In this document: one piece after another, positions 49,856 through 63,800 of the stretch
Layout of the letters: each line of letters begins with the position of its first letter
How positions within the stretch are numbered: position 1 is the stretch's first letter
NCBI GenBank assembly: GCA_034687125.1
Contig: JAQGBZ010000136.1
Coordinates: forward strand, 62,001 to 126,000
Origin: Neelides folsomi
Lineage: Eukaryota; Arthropoda; Collembola; Neelipleona; Neelidae
Length of the DNA: 64,000 nt
Direction: 5' to 3'
Made by a program: the position numbers and the translations under genes
The notes under the pieces: generated by a model
Databases searched by the model: none
The model's input: only the letters and a program-made list of their open reading frames with translations
Told to the model about the DNA's origin: nothing

Positions 49856-52800
49856 TTAATTTTGTAAGATCTTTAGGAAATATTTTGAACAGAATGTTTG
49901 CCGGACATTTGGCTCAGAATACACTTTATGGAAGTTGAAAGGATGAATGTAATGTTGAGGTATCTCTGATTCGCCCGCGTCTAATGTTCTATTGAGACGG
50001 AGCCAGTCGGACTCGAGGGCGAGGCCTCTAAATAAAAGCGGAAGCGCCAACTCGTCCATCACACCATATTGGAGTAAAATATTTGCCACTGAATAAAATG
50101 GTTTCGTTGTCCAGGTTGGAAGATAATACACTGGGATTGTGTCGTGGAACAATCGAATGTCCCGACCAATGTTGATGTTCAAAAGTCCCACGTAGGATCT
50201 AAGCGTGGTGCAAAGATCGGATTGGTGACCGTCGTCGGTCATTGTACACCGAATGTGCCGAAATTCTCTTGGAGAGATTCGATGAGATTTTGCATCTTCC
50301 AGACTTCCTCCACCTGTAAGGGCAAACAAATATTGCCCAATTGACTACAAATTCAAAGTATCTACTAACCATAAAGGCAAAGCATTCATCTCATTTGATA
50401 TAATAATTTATAAAGATGTCATTATAAGACAATTATAATTAAATAAACTTACCTTTAACATAATATTTTAATCTTACCGTAATGTTTTCAACAATTTTAC
50501 TTTATTAGTATATTTGAATAATTTTACGTATAAAGTATTTTTGCAGCCATTTAAGTTATAAGTTATGTTATAATTATTTAGTTATAATATAAATAATGTA
50601 ATTTTTTATTTAATATATTAAAATATATGTTTAGATTAGATGATAAATTAATAAAAATGATCATTATCAAACCTTCATAATTAAAATGCGTCGTTTTATC
50701 AACGTTGCTAGCTCGATAGTCGGCAACGAGCGCAGTGAGATTTCCATAACTATCATGAAGAATCTCTAGAGCGGATTCCATGAAATGTTTCAATTCGGCA
50801 TCAGCATGGTCGATTGCAGGTACGTAATATTGACTCGCCGCTGCATTGCCATCTGTAGCACCTGGCTGAGGAGATTGAGTGGAGGGAGATTCTCCCAATG
50901 GATCCCTCTCAGTTGTAACAGGTGGACTCGTCGGTCTGCTCCCACCTTTCCAACTTCCTTCAACGGCCAGAGCAGGGATTTCAGAAGTGATCGCAGATTC
51001 CCCTTCGCTCCCCACCGCTCCTTCTGTCGCTCCTTTTGTTCCGTCTTTGTCCATCCCTGGAGCTGAAGTTGTACTTGAAATGTCTTCTGGCTTATGCCAC
51101 GTGGGGGAGGTCGGAGGTTCAACGTGTTCAACATGGTAAAGCGGAACACCGACTGAACTTTCGGATCCGATGGTTGTTGTTGACGATTGCGAATCCCCGT
51201 CATCGTTCATTTTCCAAAGGGTTGAATTCTCTGGGACTGCGAGGGAATCCTCAGTTGGAGTAGCCAAAATCAAAGCCTCGTCGTCTTCATCCGTTGTTTC
51301 TTTCATGTTGGTGGAGGGAGGTGATGAGAAAATGGAAGTTCCTTCGCTACTCGTCTCCTCTGTCTCAATTTCCTCTTCATTTTCTTCCCCTACTAAAACA
51401 TCCTCTTCGGTCGTTTCGTCCGTTCCTGAAGAGCTAGTTTCGTTTGTTTCTGATTTTGAAGAAATTTTAACAACATCGGGTTTTGCATTTTTCAAATAAT
51501 CCCAATCAGAAAGCAGAAGATCGCCACCGCTTTTGTTTTCATCTCTTGCTGGAGCTGGGGATTGTATTTGTAGAGAAACCTCCTCGGCGTTTTGATCATG
51601 TTCCTGGGTTCCATTTTCAGCATTTGCATTTCCATTGAGGGACCATCGATAATTGGGAAGATGAATGTACGCAGTTTCATCAGTGTCCAAACTCTCATTG
51701 GAATCTTTTTTCTCGGGCTCTGGCTGATTTTCCGCTTCAATGCTCCGTTTTTTAATTCCTCCACTTGAAGTGGCGGCTGTGTTTCTCGTTTCTAGAAATT
51801 GGTAAGAGTCTGAACCAAGAAGAATTGAGGAGAGCAGTTTCCACGTGGAGATGATTCCATCAAGGAGTTTTGGAAGTTTTTGACCACCAGGATCAAGTCG
51901 TGGCCAAGAGGACCTTGTCACTTTGGCATATCCCGACGTGCTCAACCAAAGCTTTGTTTTGTCAATATTTTTCATATTCCAAGTTTGAAGCAAAGTCTCG
52001 TCAGTGACGACCATGTACCCTTTGACCTCATAATTCATTTCCATTGCTCCAAGTACACATTCGTAAGTTGCTCTGGTGTAAGTTGGAAGAAAGGAAAACG
52101 ATCGATGTTCAACAGACTGATATTTCCTCAAAAATATTTCAACTGATTCGTGGGGATGCCCGCAGTAAAGGATGTTTGAAAAAGTGGATCTGTAGAGAAC
52201 TTCCAGCGTTGGGATGAGATCGTAATGTTGGTTCGTGAAGACGACAATGAGAAGAACGTCACTCTGTCGATTTGCTGGTTCATAGGGGAGCAACGGAGCA
52301 AAGCCAGGACACATGTTGTCGGCAATTGCTTTCAAAATAGGAAACTCTGAAGAGTCGGGATGGTTCTTGTGAGGTTCAGAATAAGGAAATCCTTTGAACT
52401 GCTTTCCATTCCTCGACTCCCCGTTATTATGAAATGGCTTCGACTCGTCCCCAAGAAGAGGAAGAACTCTTCGGCTCAAAGCGGGCCTCGCCGACTCCGC
52501 GAGTATTTCCACGTGATAAGGAATTGAGGCGTCTCTTCTGTAACTTCCTTGGTCCGTGGCTTCTTCCTCGTTCTCGCCCTTCTTTAGTAAGGGAATGTAG
52601 TATGAGTCGTTGGCAACTTCCGCAGGGTTCGGTGGGATGTTGTGATACGAAGCAGCTTCCTCTTCCTGCTCCACCTGCCCTTTCTCAATCTCCGCCGCGT
52701 AAGCTTCCCAATCTATTGGAGCATAAGTGGAGTTCTCGTCCGGAGGAATCAGATCGGTCGCGAGCATTATCGGAGACGACTGTGTGGTTGAAGTGAGGTC

Positions 52801-55800
52801 GACTGATTTAATTTCCGGTCGCTCGGTTTGGCGTTTGTCTCTTTGCCCAATCCGAGAGCCCTCGGATTGTTCGATGACCCTGACGAGGTCTCTGAGTGTT
52901 TGGTTTCGCTGGGCCATGTAGTCTTCAGATGTGTGGGAAACGTCAGGTTCGAGAGCTGGGAAAAAAGAAACTCCATGGAGGCCGTCGGCTCCTAAGCATG
53001 GGTTTGTGTGGGAGCGACGTTTGGGAAGGATCGGCGGCTCTGTATAGTGGATGCTCCGTAGGTCGGCAATCCAGGCGTCAATAAGGGAAGTGTCATTTTT
53101 ATTCATATACACAGATTTGGCGAGTTCCTTGGTCATGCTGTGGAGGCAGCGGTAGGTAGAACGGTTACGGCAATGCCAACGCTTGAGGAGCTTTGATGAA
53201 CCAGTCCGGTTATTCCCGTTCGTGTGTCCACCGCCTAAAGGATTCTGTGTCGGCTCGTAGTCACCCCCAACAAAGAAATCTTGATTCCTGTATCACAACA
53301 CACATTTTTAATTATCACTCTTCCTGTCTTCCTCCTACGTTCAACAATCCCCAACATGCATGGAACAATACATAACTACATTTATGTAGACAATCGTAGA
53401 CAATTATTGTAATAATATAATAACTACATCTGACTCACTGACGACTGCCTCTTATAAGGGAAATCTTCTCTTTTTTTCATGGGAAATAAAGTTTAAAATC
53501 ATCACTAGCGTGTGGCATTTAAACGTATTTATTAAAAAAAATTTGGATACTCTATCAATTTGTGTGTACGAAAATCACGCAAGGATAGAATTAATTTCTC
53601 AGGAGCTCAACTACAGGTATTATCAAATCCCAGCCATGTCATGTCATTGATGTCATTAAAGATTAGAACTTTGTATATTATCTTAAAGATTAACTTTGTA
53701 TTCAATTGCTAATGAAGGAACTACACATGTATGGAATAATACTTGTATTAATTAATTACATGTACTATCCTACATTATCCACATACCTACATACGAGTAT
53801 TATGTAGAGTAGTTATATTTAAATGTGAAAAATCTACTTTTTTAATCCAACCCCATCTTTAATTTTTCCTTTGAATGAGAATTATGTATTTATATGGTGT
53901 TATATAATATATTTGCTACTCGTATAAAATAATTAATCTTTCAACTAATGGTTAATATGTATATGTATCCTCTTCCTACATATTGCCTATTACAATAATA
54001 TCCTCCAAGTTAAACTTTAAAGTTAAACCAATAATTGTCTTCTTATAGTCATAAGCAAATTCTTACAATTGGAGCGTAGGAACTCTTGACAGCGTAAGTC
54101 GAATACTTCCACCCAAATCTCCAAGGAGTGATTGACTCCAAAGACCTCGAATGTACCAAGGTGGAATTCGAGAAGCATTTTGTGGCACGTCAGATAACTC
54201 TAAACTATCCCCTGTGTAAAAAAGATTAAAAAGATTAATTGTGAACTTATGATAAAAATGTCACCAAATCACCTGAAGAATAATCAGGCAAAAGCGGGAG
54301 AGCCCAGAATACTTCAGGTGAAAATAATGTATTTCTTGTACAAAGTGGCGGCATTGTGTCCCCTGGAAGAACCAAGGCGGGGGCTCGAAGATCCCACCAA
54401 CCTTCGTCAATCTCCAAAAACTAAAATCAAATATTAATTAATTTTTTATCATCCATCATACACTTCACTTGTAGAGCTCACAACTTCCTTATACGTGATT
54501 AATAATATAAAATCAAGTATCAATAATTGTACCAGGTCAGTAATGTACTCCGTTCAAATAAACATAAAGAAAAGTGAAATGAGTTCAAGGAGAAGCGAAG
54601 GTGAAATGCGAAAATAAGGGAGCAATAATATCACAATATGGTTTTTACTAATATTTACAGTATACCCATTTTCATTACGGGCTTCCCATATTTTTAGTTT
54701 TAATTCTAATACTCGACCTTGGGAATTTTTTTGAAAATATTTGTCATCTTTTTTGTTTACATCCCAGTCAGAGGATCATAAAATTAGAAATTTCAAAGAG
54801 TACCATAACTAATCGCTAATTTGAGGTTAGTCATGTGTTAATATTTTTGCTCAATTCAACAATTACAACAAGTACATAGGATTTAAAAAAATTGCAAGAA
54901 CTGAGAGGAGTAATTTAAGCTTTTAATGTTAACTTGTTCTCATTTATATTAGAAAAAGGATTAAAATTATTAAGACAACGAAGGTTAAATGAAAAAAATT
55001 AAAAAGCTTATAACTTATTTAAGTATACTATGTAGTATGTACCATATAATGCACTGCTGAATTTGATAAATTGATGATAAATGACGTCCATAAAAAGAAA
55101 TTAAACCTTGGAATTTTTATTTATCACTTTCAAAAATGCGATTTTCTCTCATTAATCGATTTAATTGAAGCATCTGTGTTGTTTTATGAAGTAAAAGTTT
55201 TTGGTTTGGAGGAATATTAAAATGCCAAATGTTAAATGAAGCTGAATGAAAGGAAAAGTAGAAGGCGAGTGGCGCTTTGTTATCGACTATTGTAGAATCA
55301 TTCTATCGAACAAAGAGTGTCAGCTTTAGGAAACTGATATGAATGAACTATAAAGCAAAGTAAGAACAATGAACGAGTTTCTTTCTTCCTCGATATTGCC
55401 CTATAGGAAGAAGCGCCATATATCTAACATTATACTCTAGTACTATTCAAATGAGATAAACGGTTTGAGTTTCAACTAATAAATCACAAATAATAACATT
55501 CATCCAATTACGCTTTTGAAGTAGGAGATGAAAGACGCTCTTGGTAATGAATTAAGAGAATTGAAAGTCACCGGTCACAAAGGTTGAATTGGCAATGATT
55601 CACTTTGATCTTATTTCATATTAAGGATAAAGCAAAGTTAAAATAAACAACCGTAAGAATTTAATGACATTATAACCCACTGTATCTAAAAACGGTAAGA
55701 GGGGAAGTAAAAAGAGATGCGACGAATTGAAAAAGGAAAGTGAAGGAGAACCGTGACCCAGGCCTTCTTTTTTTAAATTCTTCAATATATCTTTTGTAGT

Positions 55801-58800
55801 GTTTAAAAGGAAAAGGAAATCTCGTCAATTTATCATTAACTGCACAACACTCACGTATTCGTGCAAGATATATTTTATATAGAGCAACATTCATCAATCT
55901 ATCAAATAATTATAGAAATTAATAAGTATTAGGTATGTAGTAGTATGGAATTAAGTATTATTAGATATTTATGATATGCAGAAATACATACCTAGTAATT
56001 TATTATACATTTTATATGTTGTATTTGCATCCATATTAAATATTAATATATGCATTCATATTGGACGTACATACATATAATGGGTATGTATGATATCTAT
56101 TAGCCTTAAAAGAATTATCACAAATTACAATCATTTAATCAATGATTGACTGTTAATTGATGAAAGTGAAAGAAAATGGAACAGGATGTATTATTTAAAC
56201 TTTTCTCTAGATGAGAATTAGGAAGTAGGAAGTGACTTCTTTCTATGATCATCATTTAATTGAGAGGAGTTCATTTGAATAATGAAAAAAATCTGTAAGT
56301 ATTTAAAGCTAACAATATAATAAGGGTCTAGTTAATGTGTTGTGCACATCTCATGGATTGCGCATAATAAGAAGCTCAACGGAATCTCCTTGAGTTCATT
56401 GTTGTAAAGTTCAGAGATAGCATAAGTCTAATTACTTTATCTTTAGTTCCTTTTTCCTTTGTTGCTTCACTCTGTAATTGAAACTGAATATCTTCGTTTA
56501 TTATGCACTTTCATTCATGGTCTTTACAAGATTTGCTTGAGAAGATTTGGAACAGGAAGAACTTTTCTACTAAAGCCTCATATTGTCAATTTAAAAGTCA
56601 CTAACAATTAGTCACAGTCACAATACATGCACTCAGAATGTTATTTTTATAATGTATTGTATTAATAATGTATTTCTGTTTAGTAAATATTAAATGTGCA
56701 CTTAGGTAAGTATACTATTCATACATTAATATTACTGTAATATACATACATGATTAACTATAATTTATATTAGCGTCATGTCTGAGTTCCTAATTTGGAG
56801 TATAAATTAAATCAATAATTATGAGTACCCAAAGAACTTGAGTATATTAAATAAATTATCTGTAAAGCGCCAGGTAGTACATAATATGCATGTACAATAC
56901 ATTATTTTTACATGTATGATTTATCAGAAATTATGTAAATATAATTTGTTTCTGAAAGTGTATTGTATGATTGTATGAAAAGTTTAAATAATGTTTAGGT
57001 ATGAATAATATAAATGAAAAGGAAAGTATGTCAATGTAAATTACCTTTTCAATCGACGGAGGCCTCACTTCGCAAATTCTGAATGTTGGAAATTCTTGGA
57101 TTCTCGGGTGATTGGCCAAGTGGCTCGAGTGGCCATGTCCGTGACCATGCCCAAGTCCTAATGTCGAATATGCATGATGGGCCATTTGTCCCGTCCCTGA
57201 CCCGCTTGGTAGGAGCCGGACGTCCGGACGTCCAAAATGACTGTAGGGATTCCTGAACCAATTGGTTCTACTCCGACTACGTTCTTCAACGAGGGCGAGT
57301 GACTCATCAAGGGCGAGAGTGTGAAGTTGACGGTGTAATTCTTCTTCGAATTTTGAAAGGGATACTCTGGCAAATTTTATCGATTAATAAGAGTAATAAG
57401 TAATTTAAATAATTTTACAAACAGTAATAATTTTTTAATTATATATAATCGACTAAATTGCCAATTCCTACATAAATAAAAAGTAATGTATTCAATATAC
57501 AGGGTGGGCCATAAGTATCTTTCTTTTTTATACGATTGTCTATTTTTAAAAAGAAAGATTCTTATGGCCCACCCTGTATATTGAATACATTACTTTTTAT
57601 TTATTTATAATAATTTTAAATAAAAAGGAAATACCCGGCAGCAAGATATTCTTCAACATAGGCATCAAAGATATAGCGTGCTCCACGGTGCATGGCCCAT
57701 ATATAAGCGAGATTTCTGAACGATTCTCTGTATGCTTGAGGATGAGAAGATGAATCTATCAAGTTCTTCATCACAGTTGAAGTCCGATATGTCATCTTAA
57801 GGAACTGATTCTTGTGAATAGGATAGCAGTCTGGCGTCCTTTATCAAAAACTTTAAATTAACCAAATAATAAAGAATAAACTATTGGTACATTATACTTA
57901 TATGTTCCAATGTTCATTACAAACACAAACTACATATTATAATATTAAATTTGAATAACATTTTGGTAATTCAATCTTTTCGGATGATTGGCAGGAACAT
58001 TGAAAATTAAATTAATTTCGCCCTCATTTTCATAATGCACAATTGAACGCTAATTTGTTGCATTGTAAGGTTCATGCCCTTGCGAATAAAAGAGCAGGAT
58101 GAAATTAAATTCGTGAACATGGTTTTAATAAAAGGTCTTGACAGTCTTGACTTGTCAACTTTTACTTTCAATGAGATTGACCTTTGTATACTCAATCATC
58201 ATATCATTGATTTCCCCCAAATTACACACTTTTGTTCAAATTGAAAACGCTTGTTCATCCATACCATGATCCTTTCATTCTATTAATATTAGTATATTGT
58301 TAGTTTCATTCATAGTTTCATAGATTAATAAAAATAATAAAAGATTGTTGGTTTCAGTAGTTATAATTCATATACTTAGCTCAAGAACCTGACAGGATGA
58401 CTGAAGTTTATAATATTTTCCAGACTGACTTTAATTTAAGTCCTCACGCATTCATAATTTTTCACAAATGTAACATATTTTTTGTTATCAAGGCCTATGT
58501 TATGAAGAGAATCACAATTTCACAACGGAAAAAGTTTTTACAGTCACTGTCAGTGTCAGTTCACTATGGAGGAAAACTCTAGGAGGGTATGCTACAACGA
58601 AATATTTTTATTTTTACCTTATTTTACCTTCAATAAAATTTATTAACTAAATGAAGTACGTATTTATTTATTTAACTCATTTAAAGTTAACTATTATACA
58701 ATAAACAGCGGCCTGAAATACGTACCTAATTGTAATTGGTAATTAAAATTAGGTACTTATACTTTCCTTATACTACTTTCCTATGTATGTAGGTAATGTC

Positions 58801-60867
58801 TAAATTTTTGCTTCCTTTCACTCTTTCTATTCAATCCTTCACTAACATTACTAACATATTAATTAATTCCTCCTATAAAAATATAATATTTATAATACTC
58901 TGTCGTGCGTATAAAGTATCCTGTATTTAAGTATCTTTAATAGCTTTGAATTTCTGGAAATCGCATTTTTACGATGCTTGAATTATATTAAGATTTACAT
59001 ATTGTGTAGTACATATTACGTATATATACTACCAACTTACTAATAATTTAATATATACATATGTAAATACTATACATGCATATACTGAATGTGAATAAGT
59101 TAAATACTTACTGAATACTGATTCAGCCATACATACTGATTGTATATTGGTAATGCATTAGGTATGTATATTTATAAAGTGTAATGTTACTTAAAATTAA
59201 GCTTAAAATGACATTTTCAAGAAAAAGTTGGTAGCAATTTAACAAGGATCTCATCTTTTAACCGGCCAATTTTTCAACGTTAAAAAAGAATACATTGGAT
59301 AGAATCTAGATAATATCATGTATTGTACATGTACATTATCATATACTGATATTTAAGTTGCTTAAAAGTTTCTTTCATGACTTACTTTAGAGTACATTTA
59401 TTATATAAGTATAAGACCTGTTGAAGTAATGAAAAAAATTGGGAAAGACTTTTATAGTCATCGTTTTATTTTTTTTTAAAATAAATTGATGTAAGGTAGG
59501 AGTGTTAAGGTGAGCAGTGAGCATAATGGCGATGATTATGTAGAATTATTTTTGGAAGATTTTTATATCTAACTATTATAAACATCTGTACTTTGGAGTT
59601 CATTTAAGGCTCTGGACATAAAATCGCAACGTATTTAATTCAACGTAAAGTTACTTACCGCTTGCATGCGATAACATTCATGTTTAATCTATTCTAAAGT
59701 ACTCTACTCACAATGAAAATAAAATCCATTTGGTGTGCAATATAATTATGGATTTTCTCGATTTTTTATATATACATACTACTTAAAGGTTAATCATTAT
59801 ATTAGAGTATGTACCTGGATAGTTGAGTAGTTATGTACGTACTATATACTAGTACTATACACATGTATTTAATATTTAGTACTAAATAGTATATAATATT
59901 GTAACTACTCTATATACTTTTGGTCATGTAATGGAAGAAAATGGCGAGCACATATGTAAATAAATTAATTTATTTTTGTTCATGTGCAAAAATAAACAGA
60001 TGGGTATGTATTATGTTAGGATGATAAAATTTATGTTTATGATAAAATATTATTATATTCGATAATTGAATTATTACAACAAATGCATACTGTTTGCACG
60101 ATGCAGAATACCAAATTGTTCATATAAGTATGTATGAACCTAGTAGTGCTAATTTAATGTTATAATCATAAGTCATAAATCTGTGCTTCCTATATGAAGG
60201 CATCATTTTTACCCTAAAAAATGAGAAAGTAAAATATATTGCAATACTATTTGTATTTAACATAGAGTATGTCATATGTATTTTATGTTTTTTCTGCTTG
60301 TCTATATTAACATTTTATTAGCACTTACCAATAAAATGGATAATGTTAGCAATATTAGCATAATCTTTTCTGAAAAATTATGCCGGAATTAAAATTAATC
60401 ATATTTTATTCTACCGTCATTAGCACATGGCTAAAAGTTATTATTTACGTAATAAGTACTTATGTACATATACATATTTATGAATGTGTAATGTGTGAAT
60501 CTACCTATCTTATAAAGTTACCTCTTAAAGTTAGTAATATGGTAAATCTCTAACTCTGCAAATATATGCAGATAATTATTGATGTTTGCAGGTGGTTTTT
60601 CTGGTTTTATACATATTATATTATACATATGTATGTTAATATATTTTGTAAAAAATGAGAATATTTTGATAAAAAGAAAAATCATACTTGCAACAATTGA
60701 GCTTGTGACCAATGATGATGGTTTTCCATCCGGCTTCTCGGGAGACGTGAGCCAATGAGCATACATAATTTCTCCCAATGCCAAAATCATTTTCTTCTTC
60801 CAAGTCGGGATTTCCAACAATCACCCATTTGGCTGTCGAGGCTGCAGGAAGCGTATGCCCGGACGCA
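49856..60867 (-). CDS. STELLO/DUF288-like putative glycosyltransferase with large acidic insertions (5' end not found)
   Basis: Exons in transcript order: 60867-60688, 57838-57635, 57366-57045, 54420-54273, 54211-54067, 53287-50673, 50313-49856. Phases agree throughout, giving about 1356 residues. Family-type segments: KWVIVGNPDLEEE; AYIWAMHRGARYIFDA; NPYSHFGRPDV; LVLPGDTMPP with NTLFSPEVFWALPLLP; RGLWSQSLLGDLGG; then ILYCGHPHESVEIF and VKGYMVVTDETLLQTWN; and a C-terminal VYYLPTWTTKPF. These resemble DUF288 proteins of nematodes and plant STELLO1/2 (Golgi proteins linked to cellulose-synthase assembly). The animal role is not known to me. The 2.6-kb exon adds several hundred Ser/Thr/Glu/Asp-rich residues with many N-glycosylation sequons; the third exon has a GHGHGHGH run. 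Acidic residues expected after IFDA (DADD-type in plants) are replaced by YVEE. No N-terminal membrane anchor was found, so the start probably lies upstream or outside the window. Confidence 0.8.
57472..57607. mobile_element. Mariner-type MITE forming a perfect hairpin inside an intron
   Basis: Arms of about 58 bp (AGTAATGTATTCAATATACA, then GGGTGGGCCATAAG) are almost perfect inverted repeats around a loop of about 20 bp. The TACAGGGTGGGCCATAA block resembles terminal repeats of Tc1/mariner elements. It occupies about half of the 268-bp intron 57367-57634 of the STELLO-like gene. The near identity of the arms suggests it is young. Confidence 0.8.
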
Positions 60868-63800
60868 CTAAAATTCCCGAAAGAAAAATGTTGTCAATTG
60901 CTAATTTTATACACGCGTTACATAATAAATTATATACCTAATATTATGATTTACAAAATTATGAAGGCATTTTGTGGATTTTTGTGGTTATTCAACTAGA
61001 TTATTGTTTGGCTTATTTTATTGTAAATAAAATTAATCTAGAAAAACTCGCTTTTAACTTTAATAAATACCTATTTATGTATATTATGTACCTAGTATGC
61101 ACCCTTTACACATTATTTGTAATTTGAAAAAAATATTACTTTATAAATGATATCTTATAAATTCAATGTAGCATCACGGAAATGGCAAGCAAAATTTTGT
61201 CAATGTATCAAGGCACAAAAATGAAGCGCATTAATAACAATTAAGTTTTTTCCCTTTTTTATGCACTATTATGACAAGAGTGAGAGTTAACTTTTTAAAT
61301 TTCATTGTTCTTCTTCACTGTCACGCTCCTCGAGTTGCTCACTACCCCCAACTACTTTATATAAATATATTAAGCTTTTCTATATGCAAATCTCATCATA
61401 ATTGCACTTCCATACATTGTTCATCAAATTCGTTTAAAAAATATTTTATGCTATTTGAATTAAATATTGTGAGAGATTCATTCAAGAGCAATGTGAGGAA
61501 TGATTATATCAACTTCAAAACACTCGTCATCTACTATTACTGCGTATGTACAAGTAACTATCTGTAAATTAGCTTGTGAAATGAGATCGCCATTTGAACA
61601 TTGACTTTGAGTAAAATTCATTTGTCATTCTGAATTGTTTTCACTTCCGAGAAAATTGTACTCTGTTCTGCAAATAAATCACATCCTGGAGAATTGCACA
61701 AAAATAAAAAATCTCAAATTATTTGTACATTCATTATTACAGGCGGAAATGGAAACGACAACGACAAAGATGATTAATCCCTTTCCTTTCCATATTAATA
61801 TTACATACCTTTGTACAGAGTAGGTCTAAAGTCGCCTCAGATTTTTTAATCCTTGGTTTCTGAATGTCTGAAGCGACTTTAGACCCACCCTGTACAATAC
61901 GTATAGTATCTATATAAATATTATGTTCGTGTACTTATAGGATAATTACTAATCTAACTGCTAACTTTATTAGATTAAAAGTAAGTACCTATATAATATA
62001 TGATTTGATTATGAAGTTTTATTACTTTATTAGTAATATTGGCGGGATTAAATAAAATGATTCTTTAAAAAAAATTCCATTAATAATAAAAATTCTCGGG
62101 GTACTTAACTTGAATTCCCCAGTGACTCAGCGCCAGATTACTGCGTGTTCAATATTTTTTTCCTTCATGAGTGTGACATTCAAATATTTTGACAACGTTT
62201 AAAATATTTAGGAACGTCAATCACAAATACATAACATGAAATGGTGTAATATCCAAAGAATTAACTTTTAATTTATTGCCTGATTCACTTTATTAGTATT
62301 TATCCTAACTTAAAGTCACTTTTAAAAAACTCAATGCCATTATATTATGTTCTATTTATGATGATTGTATAAGTCAAATATGGAAATATGAAAATTATGT
62401 CATTTATAAAACATGCATTAAAAATGAAACATGCTTTGCCTTTTTTATTACTATAAACTTCATGCTATTATAAACACTGTTATCGAATTCTGTTAATACA
62501 ATCATTTAATAGTCTTTTCGATACATGACCTCATGATATATAATCTTTCAGCATAACTGCACATTTAACTGGCGTTGAGGTCTTACAATAAACGCGTAAA
62601 AACTTCTAAGATGATTTCCCATATTTAAAATTTCTCGAACATAAAAGTCTCAATAATCTAATGCTATTTACATACTAATGCTACTAATGCTAGTACTTAT
62701 TAATATGCCGGCAATATACAACATTACATATTGTAATTGTAAAATCACCAAGTTCAAAAAAATACTTTTTGACATTAAGAATTCGCGACAAGTACTTTTG
62801 AAGTAGGTAAATGTCCACACGTGCTAACGGTACTAGGAATTCATTGCCAAACTGATAAAAAACTGGACGAGTGTTCAGATATTTAATTTAACATAATGTT
62901 AAGGCCATGGCTCCCCGCATGAACTGTTCATGCGAAAATAATGTGAGTAGAGGCTATCCGGAAACGATCTCTTTATTAACACATACACAAATTATGAGAC
63001 ATTTAGTATTTCTTCTTCTGGAGTTTCAAATGGCAATGAGAATTTAATCCTATCATTAGACAATTAGGTACGAGGAAGTTTAAAGTGATAATTTCACTTT
63101 GAAGTTTGTAAAAACTCAACTCAAACATGTATCTTGAGTCATTTAAGAAGTCTTGTAAAAGCAATATATAAATGAATTGTTTGGAAAACAAATCGTTTAA
63201 AACACCTTCAAATAATTAACTTGTTCGTGTTCATATCTGCATTCTGCAAACCTCAAAAATTGAGAGGTGTTATTAATTTCAACATGTTAATTTCCGTATT
63301 GTACTTGTAGTTGAATATACATAATTATGACAAGATTTGTTACAATCATTGTTTCAACAAAGAATTGGTCAATGTCGTGTTTGAGTGCAAGTGCAAACTC
63401 AAATAATTAAGAAGGAATAATAGTTGAATGTTTTGAGATGTGTAAAAAATGTAATTCGGGAAACAATTAAACTTCATTCATATCGTCATCGCTTATTGTT
63501 AATTCAAGAGAGCAACTTCCATCTTGGAATAAATAGTGTAAAACAAGTGTAAAACAACTTAATTATTTTGAAAACAATCCTGTGACATTGTAAGTAATTA
63601 TCTATAATGAAATAAAATTTAAAAAAACGCCATGAATCGAGTTTTAAATAATGGCAAATTTAATGTAAACTTTTTTGTATTAGTAACGCACATTTGGTTT
63701 GATGACTAAACTCTTGTTTTCCTCTCGGTGAATTAACTGCTTGTGCTAATTTGCAACTTCATTCTTATACTTGGAACCTCCACGCAAGAACATTTAACAA

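Noticed and set aside
50144-53084. Several plus-strand ORFs opposite the large STELLO-like exon
   Set aside because: Antisense shadows of an 850-codon open exon that continues in phase with its neighbours.
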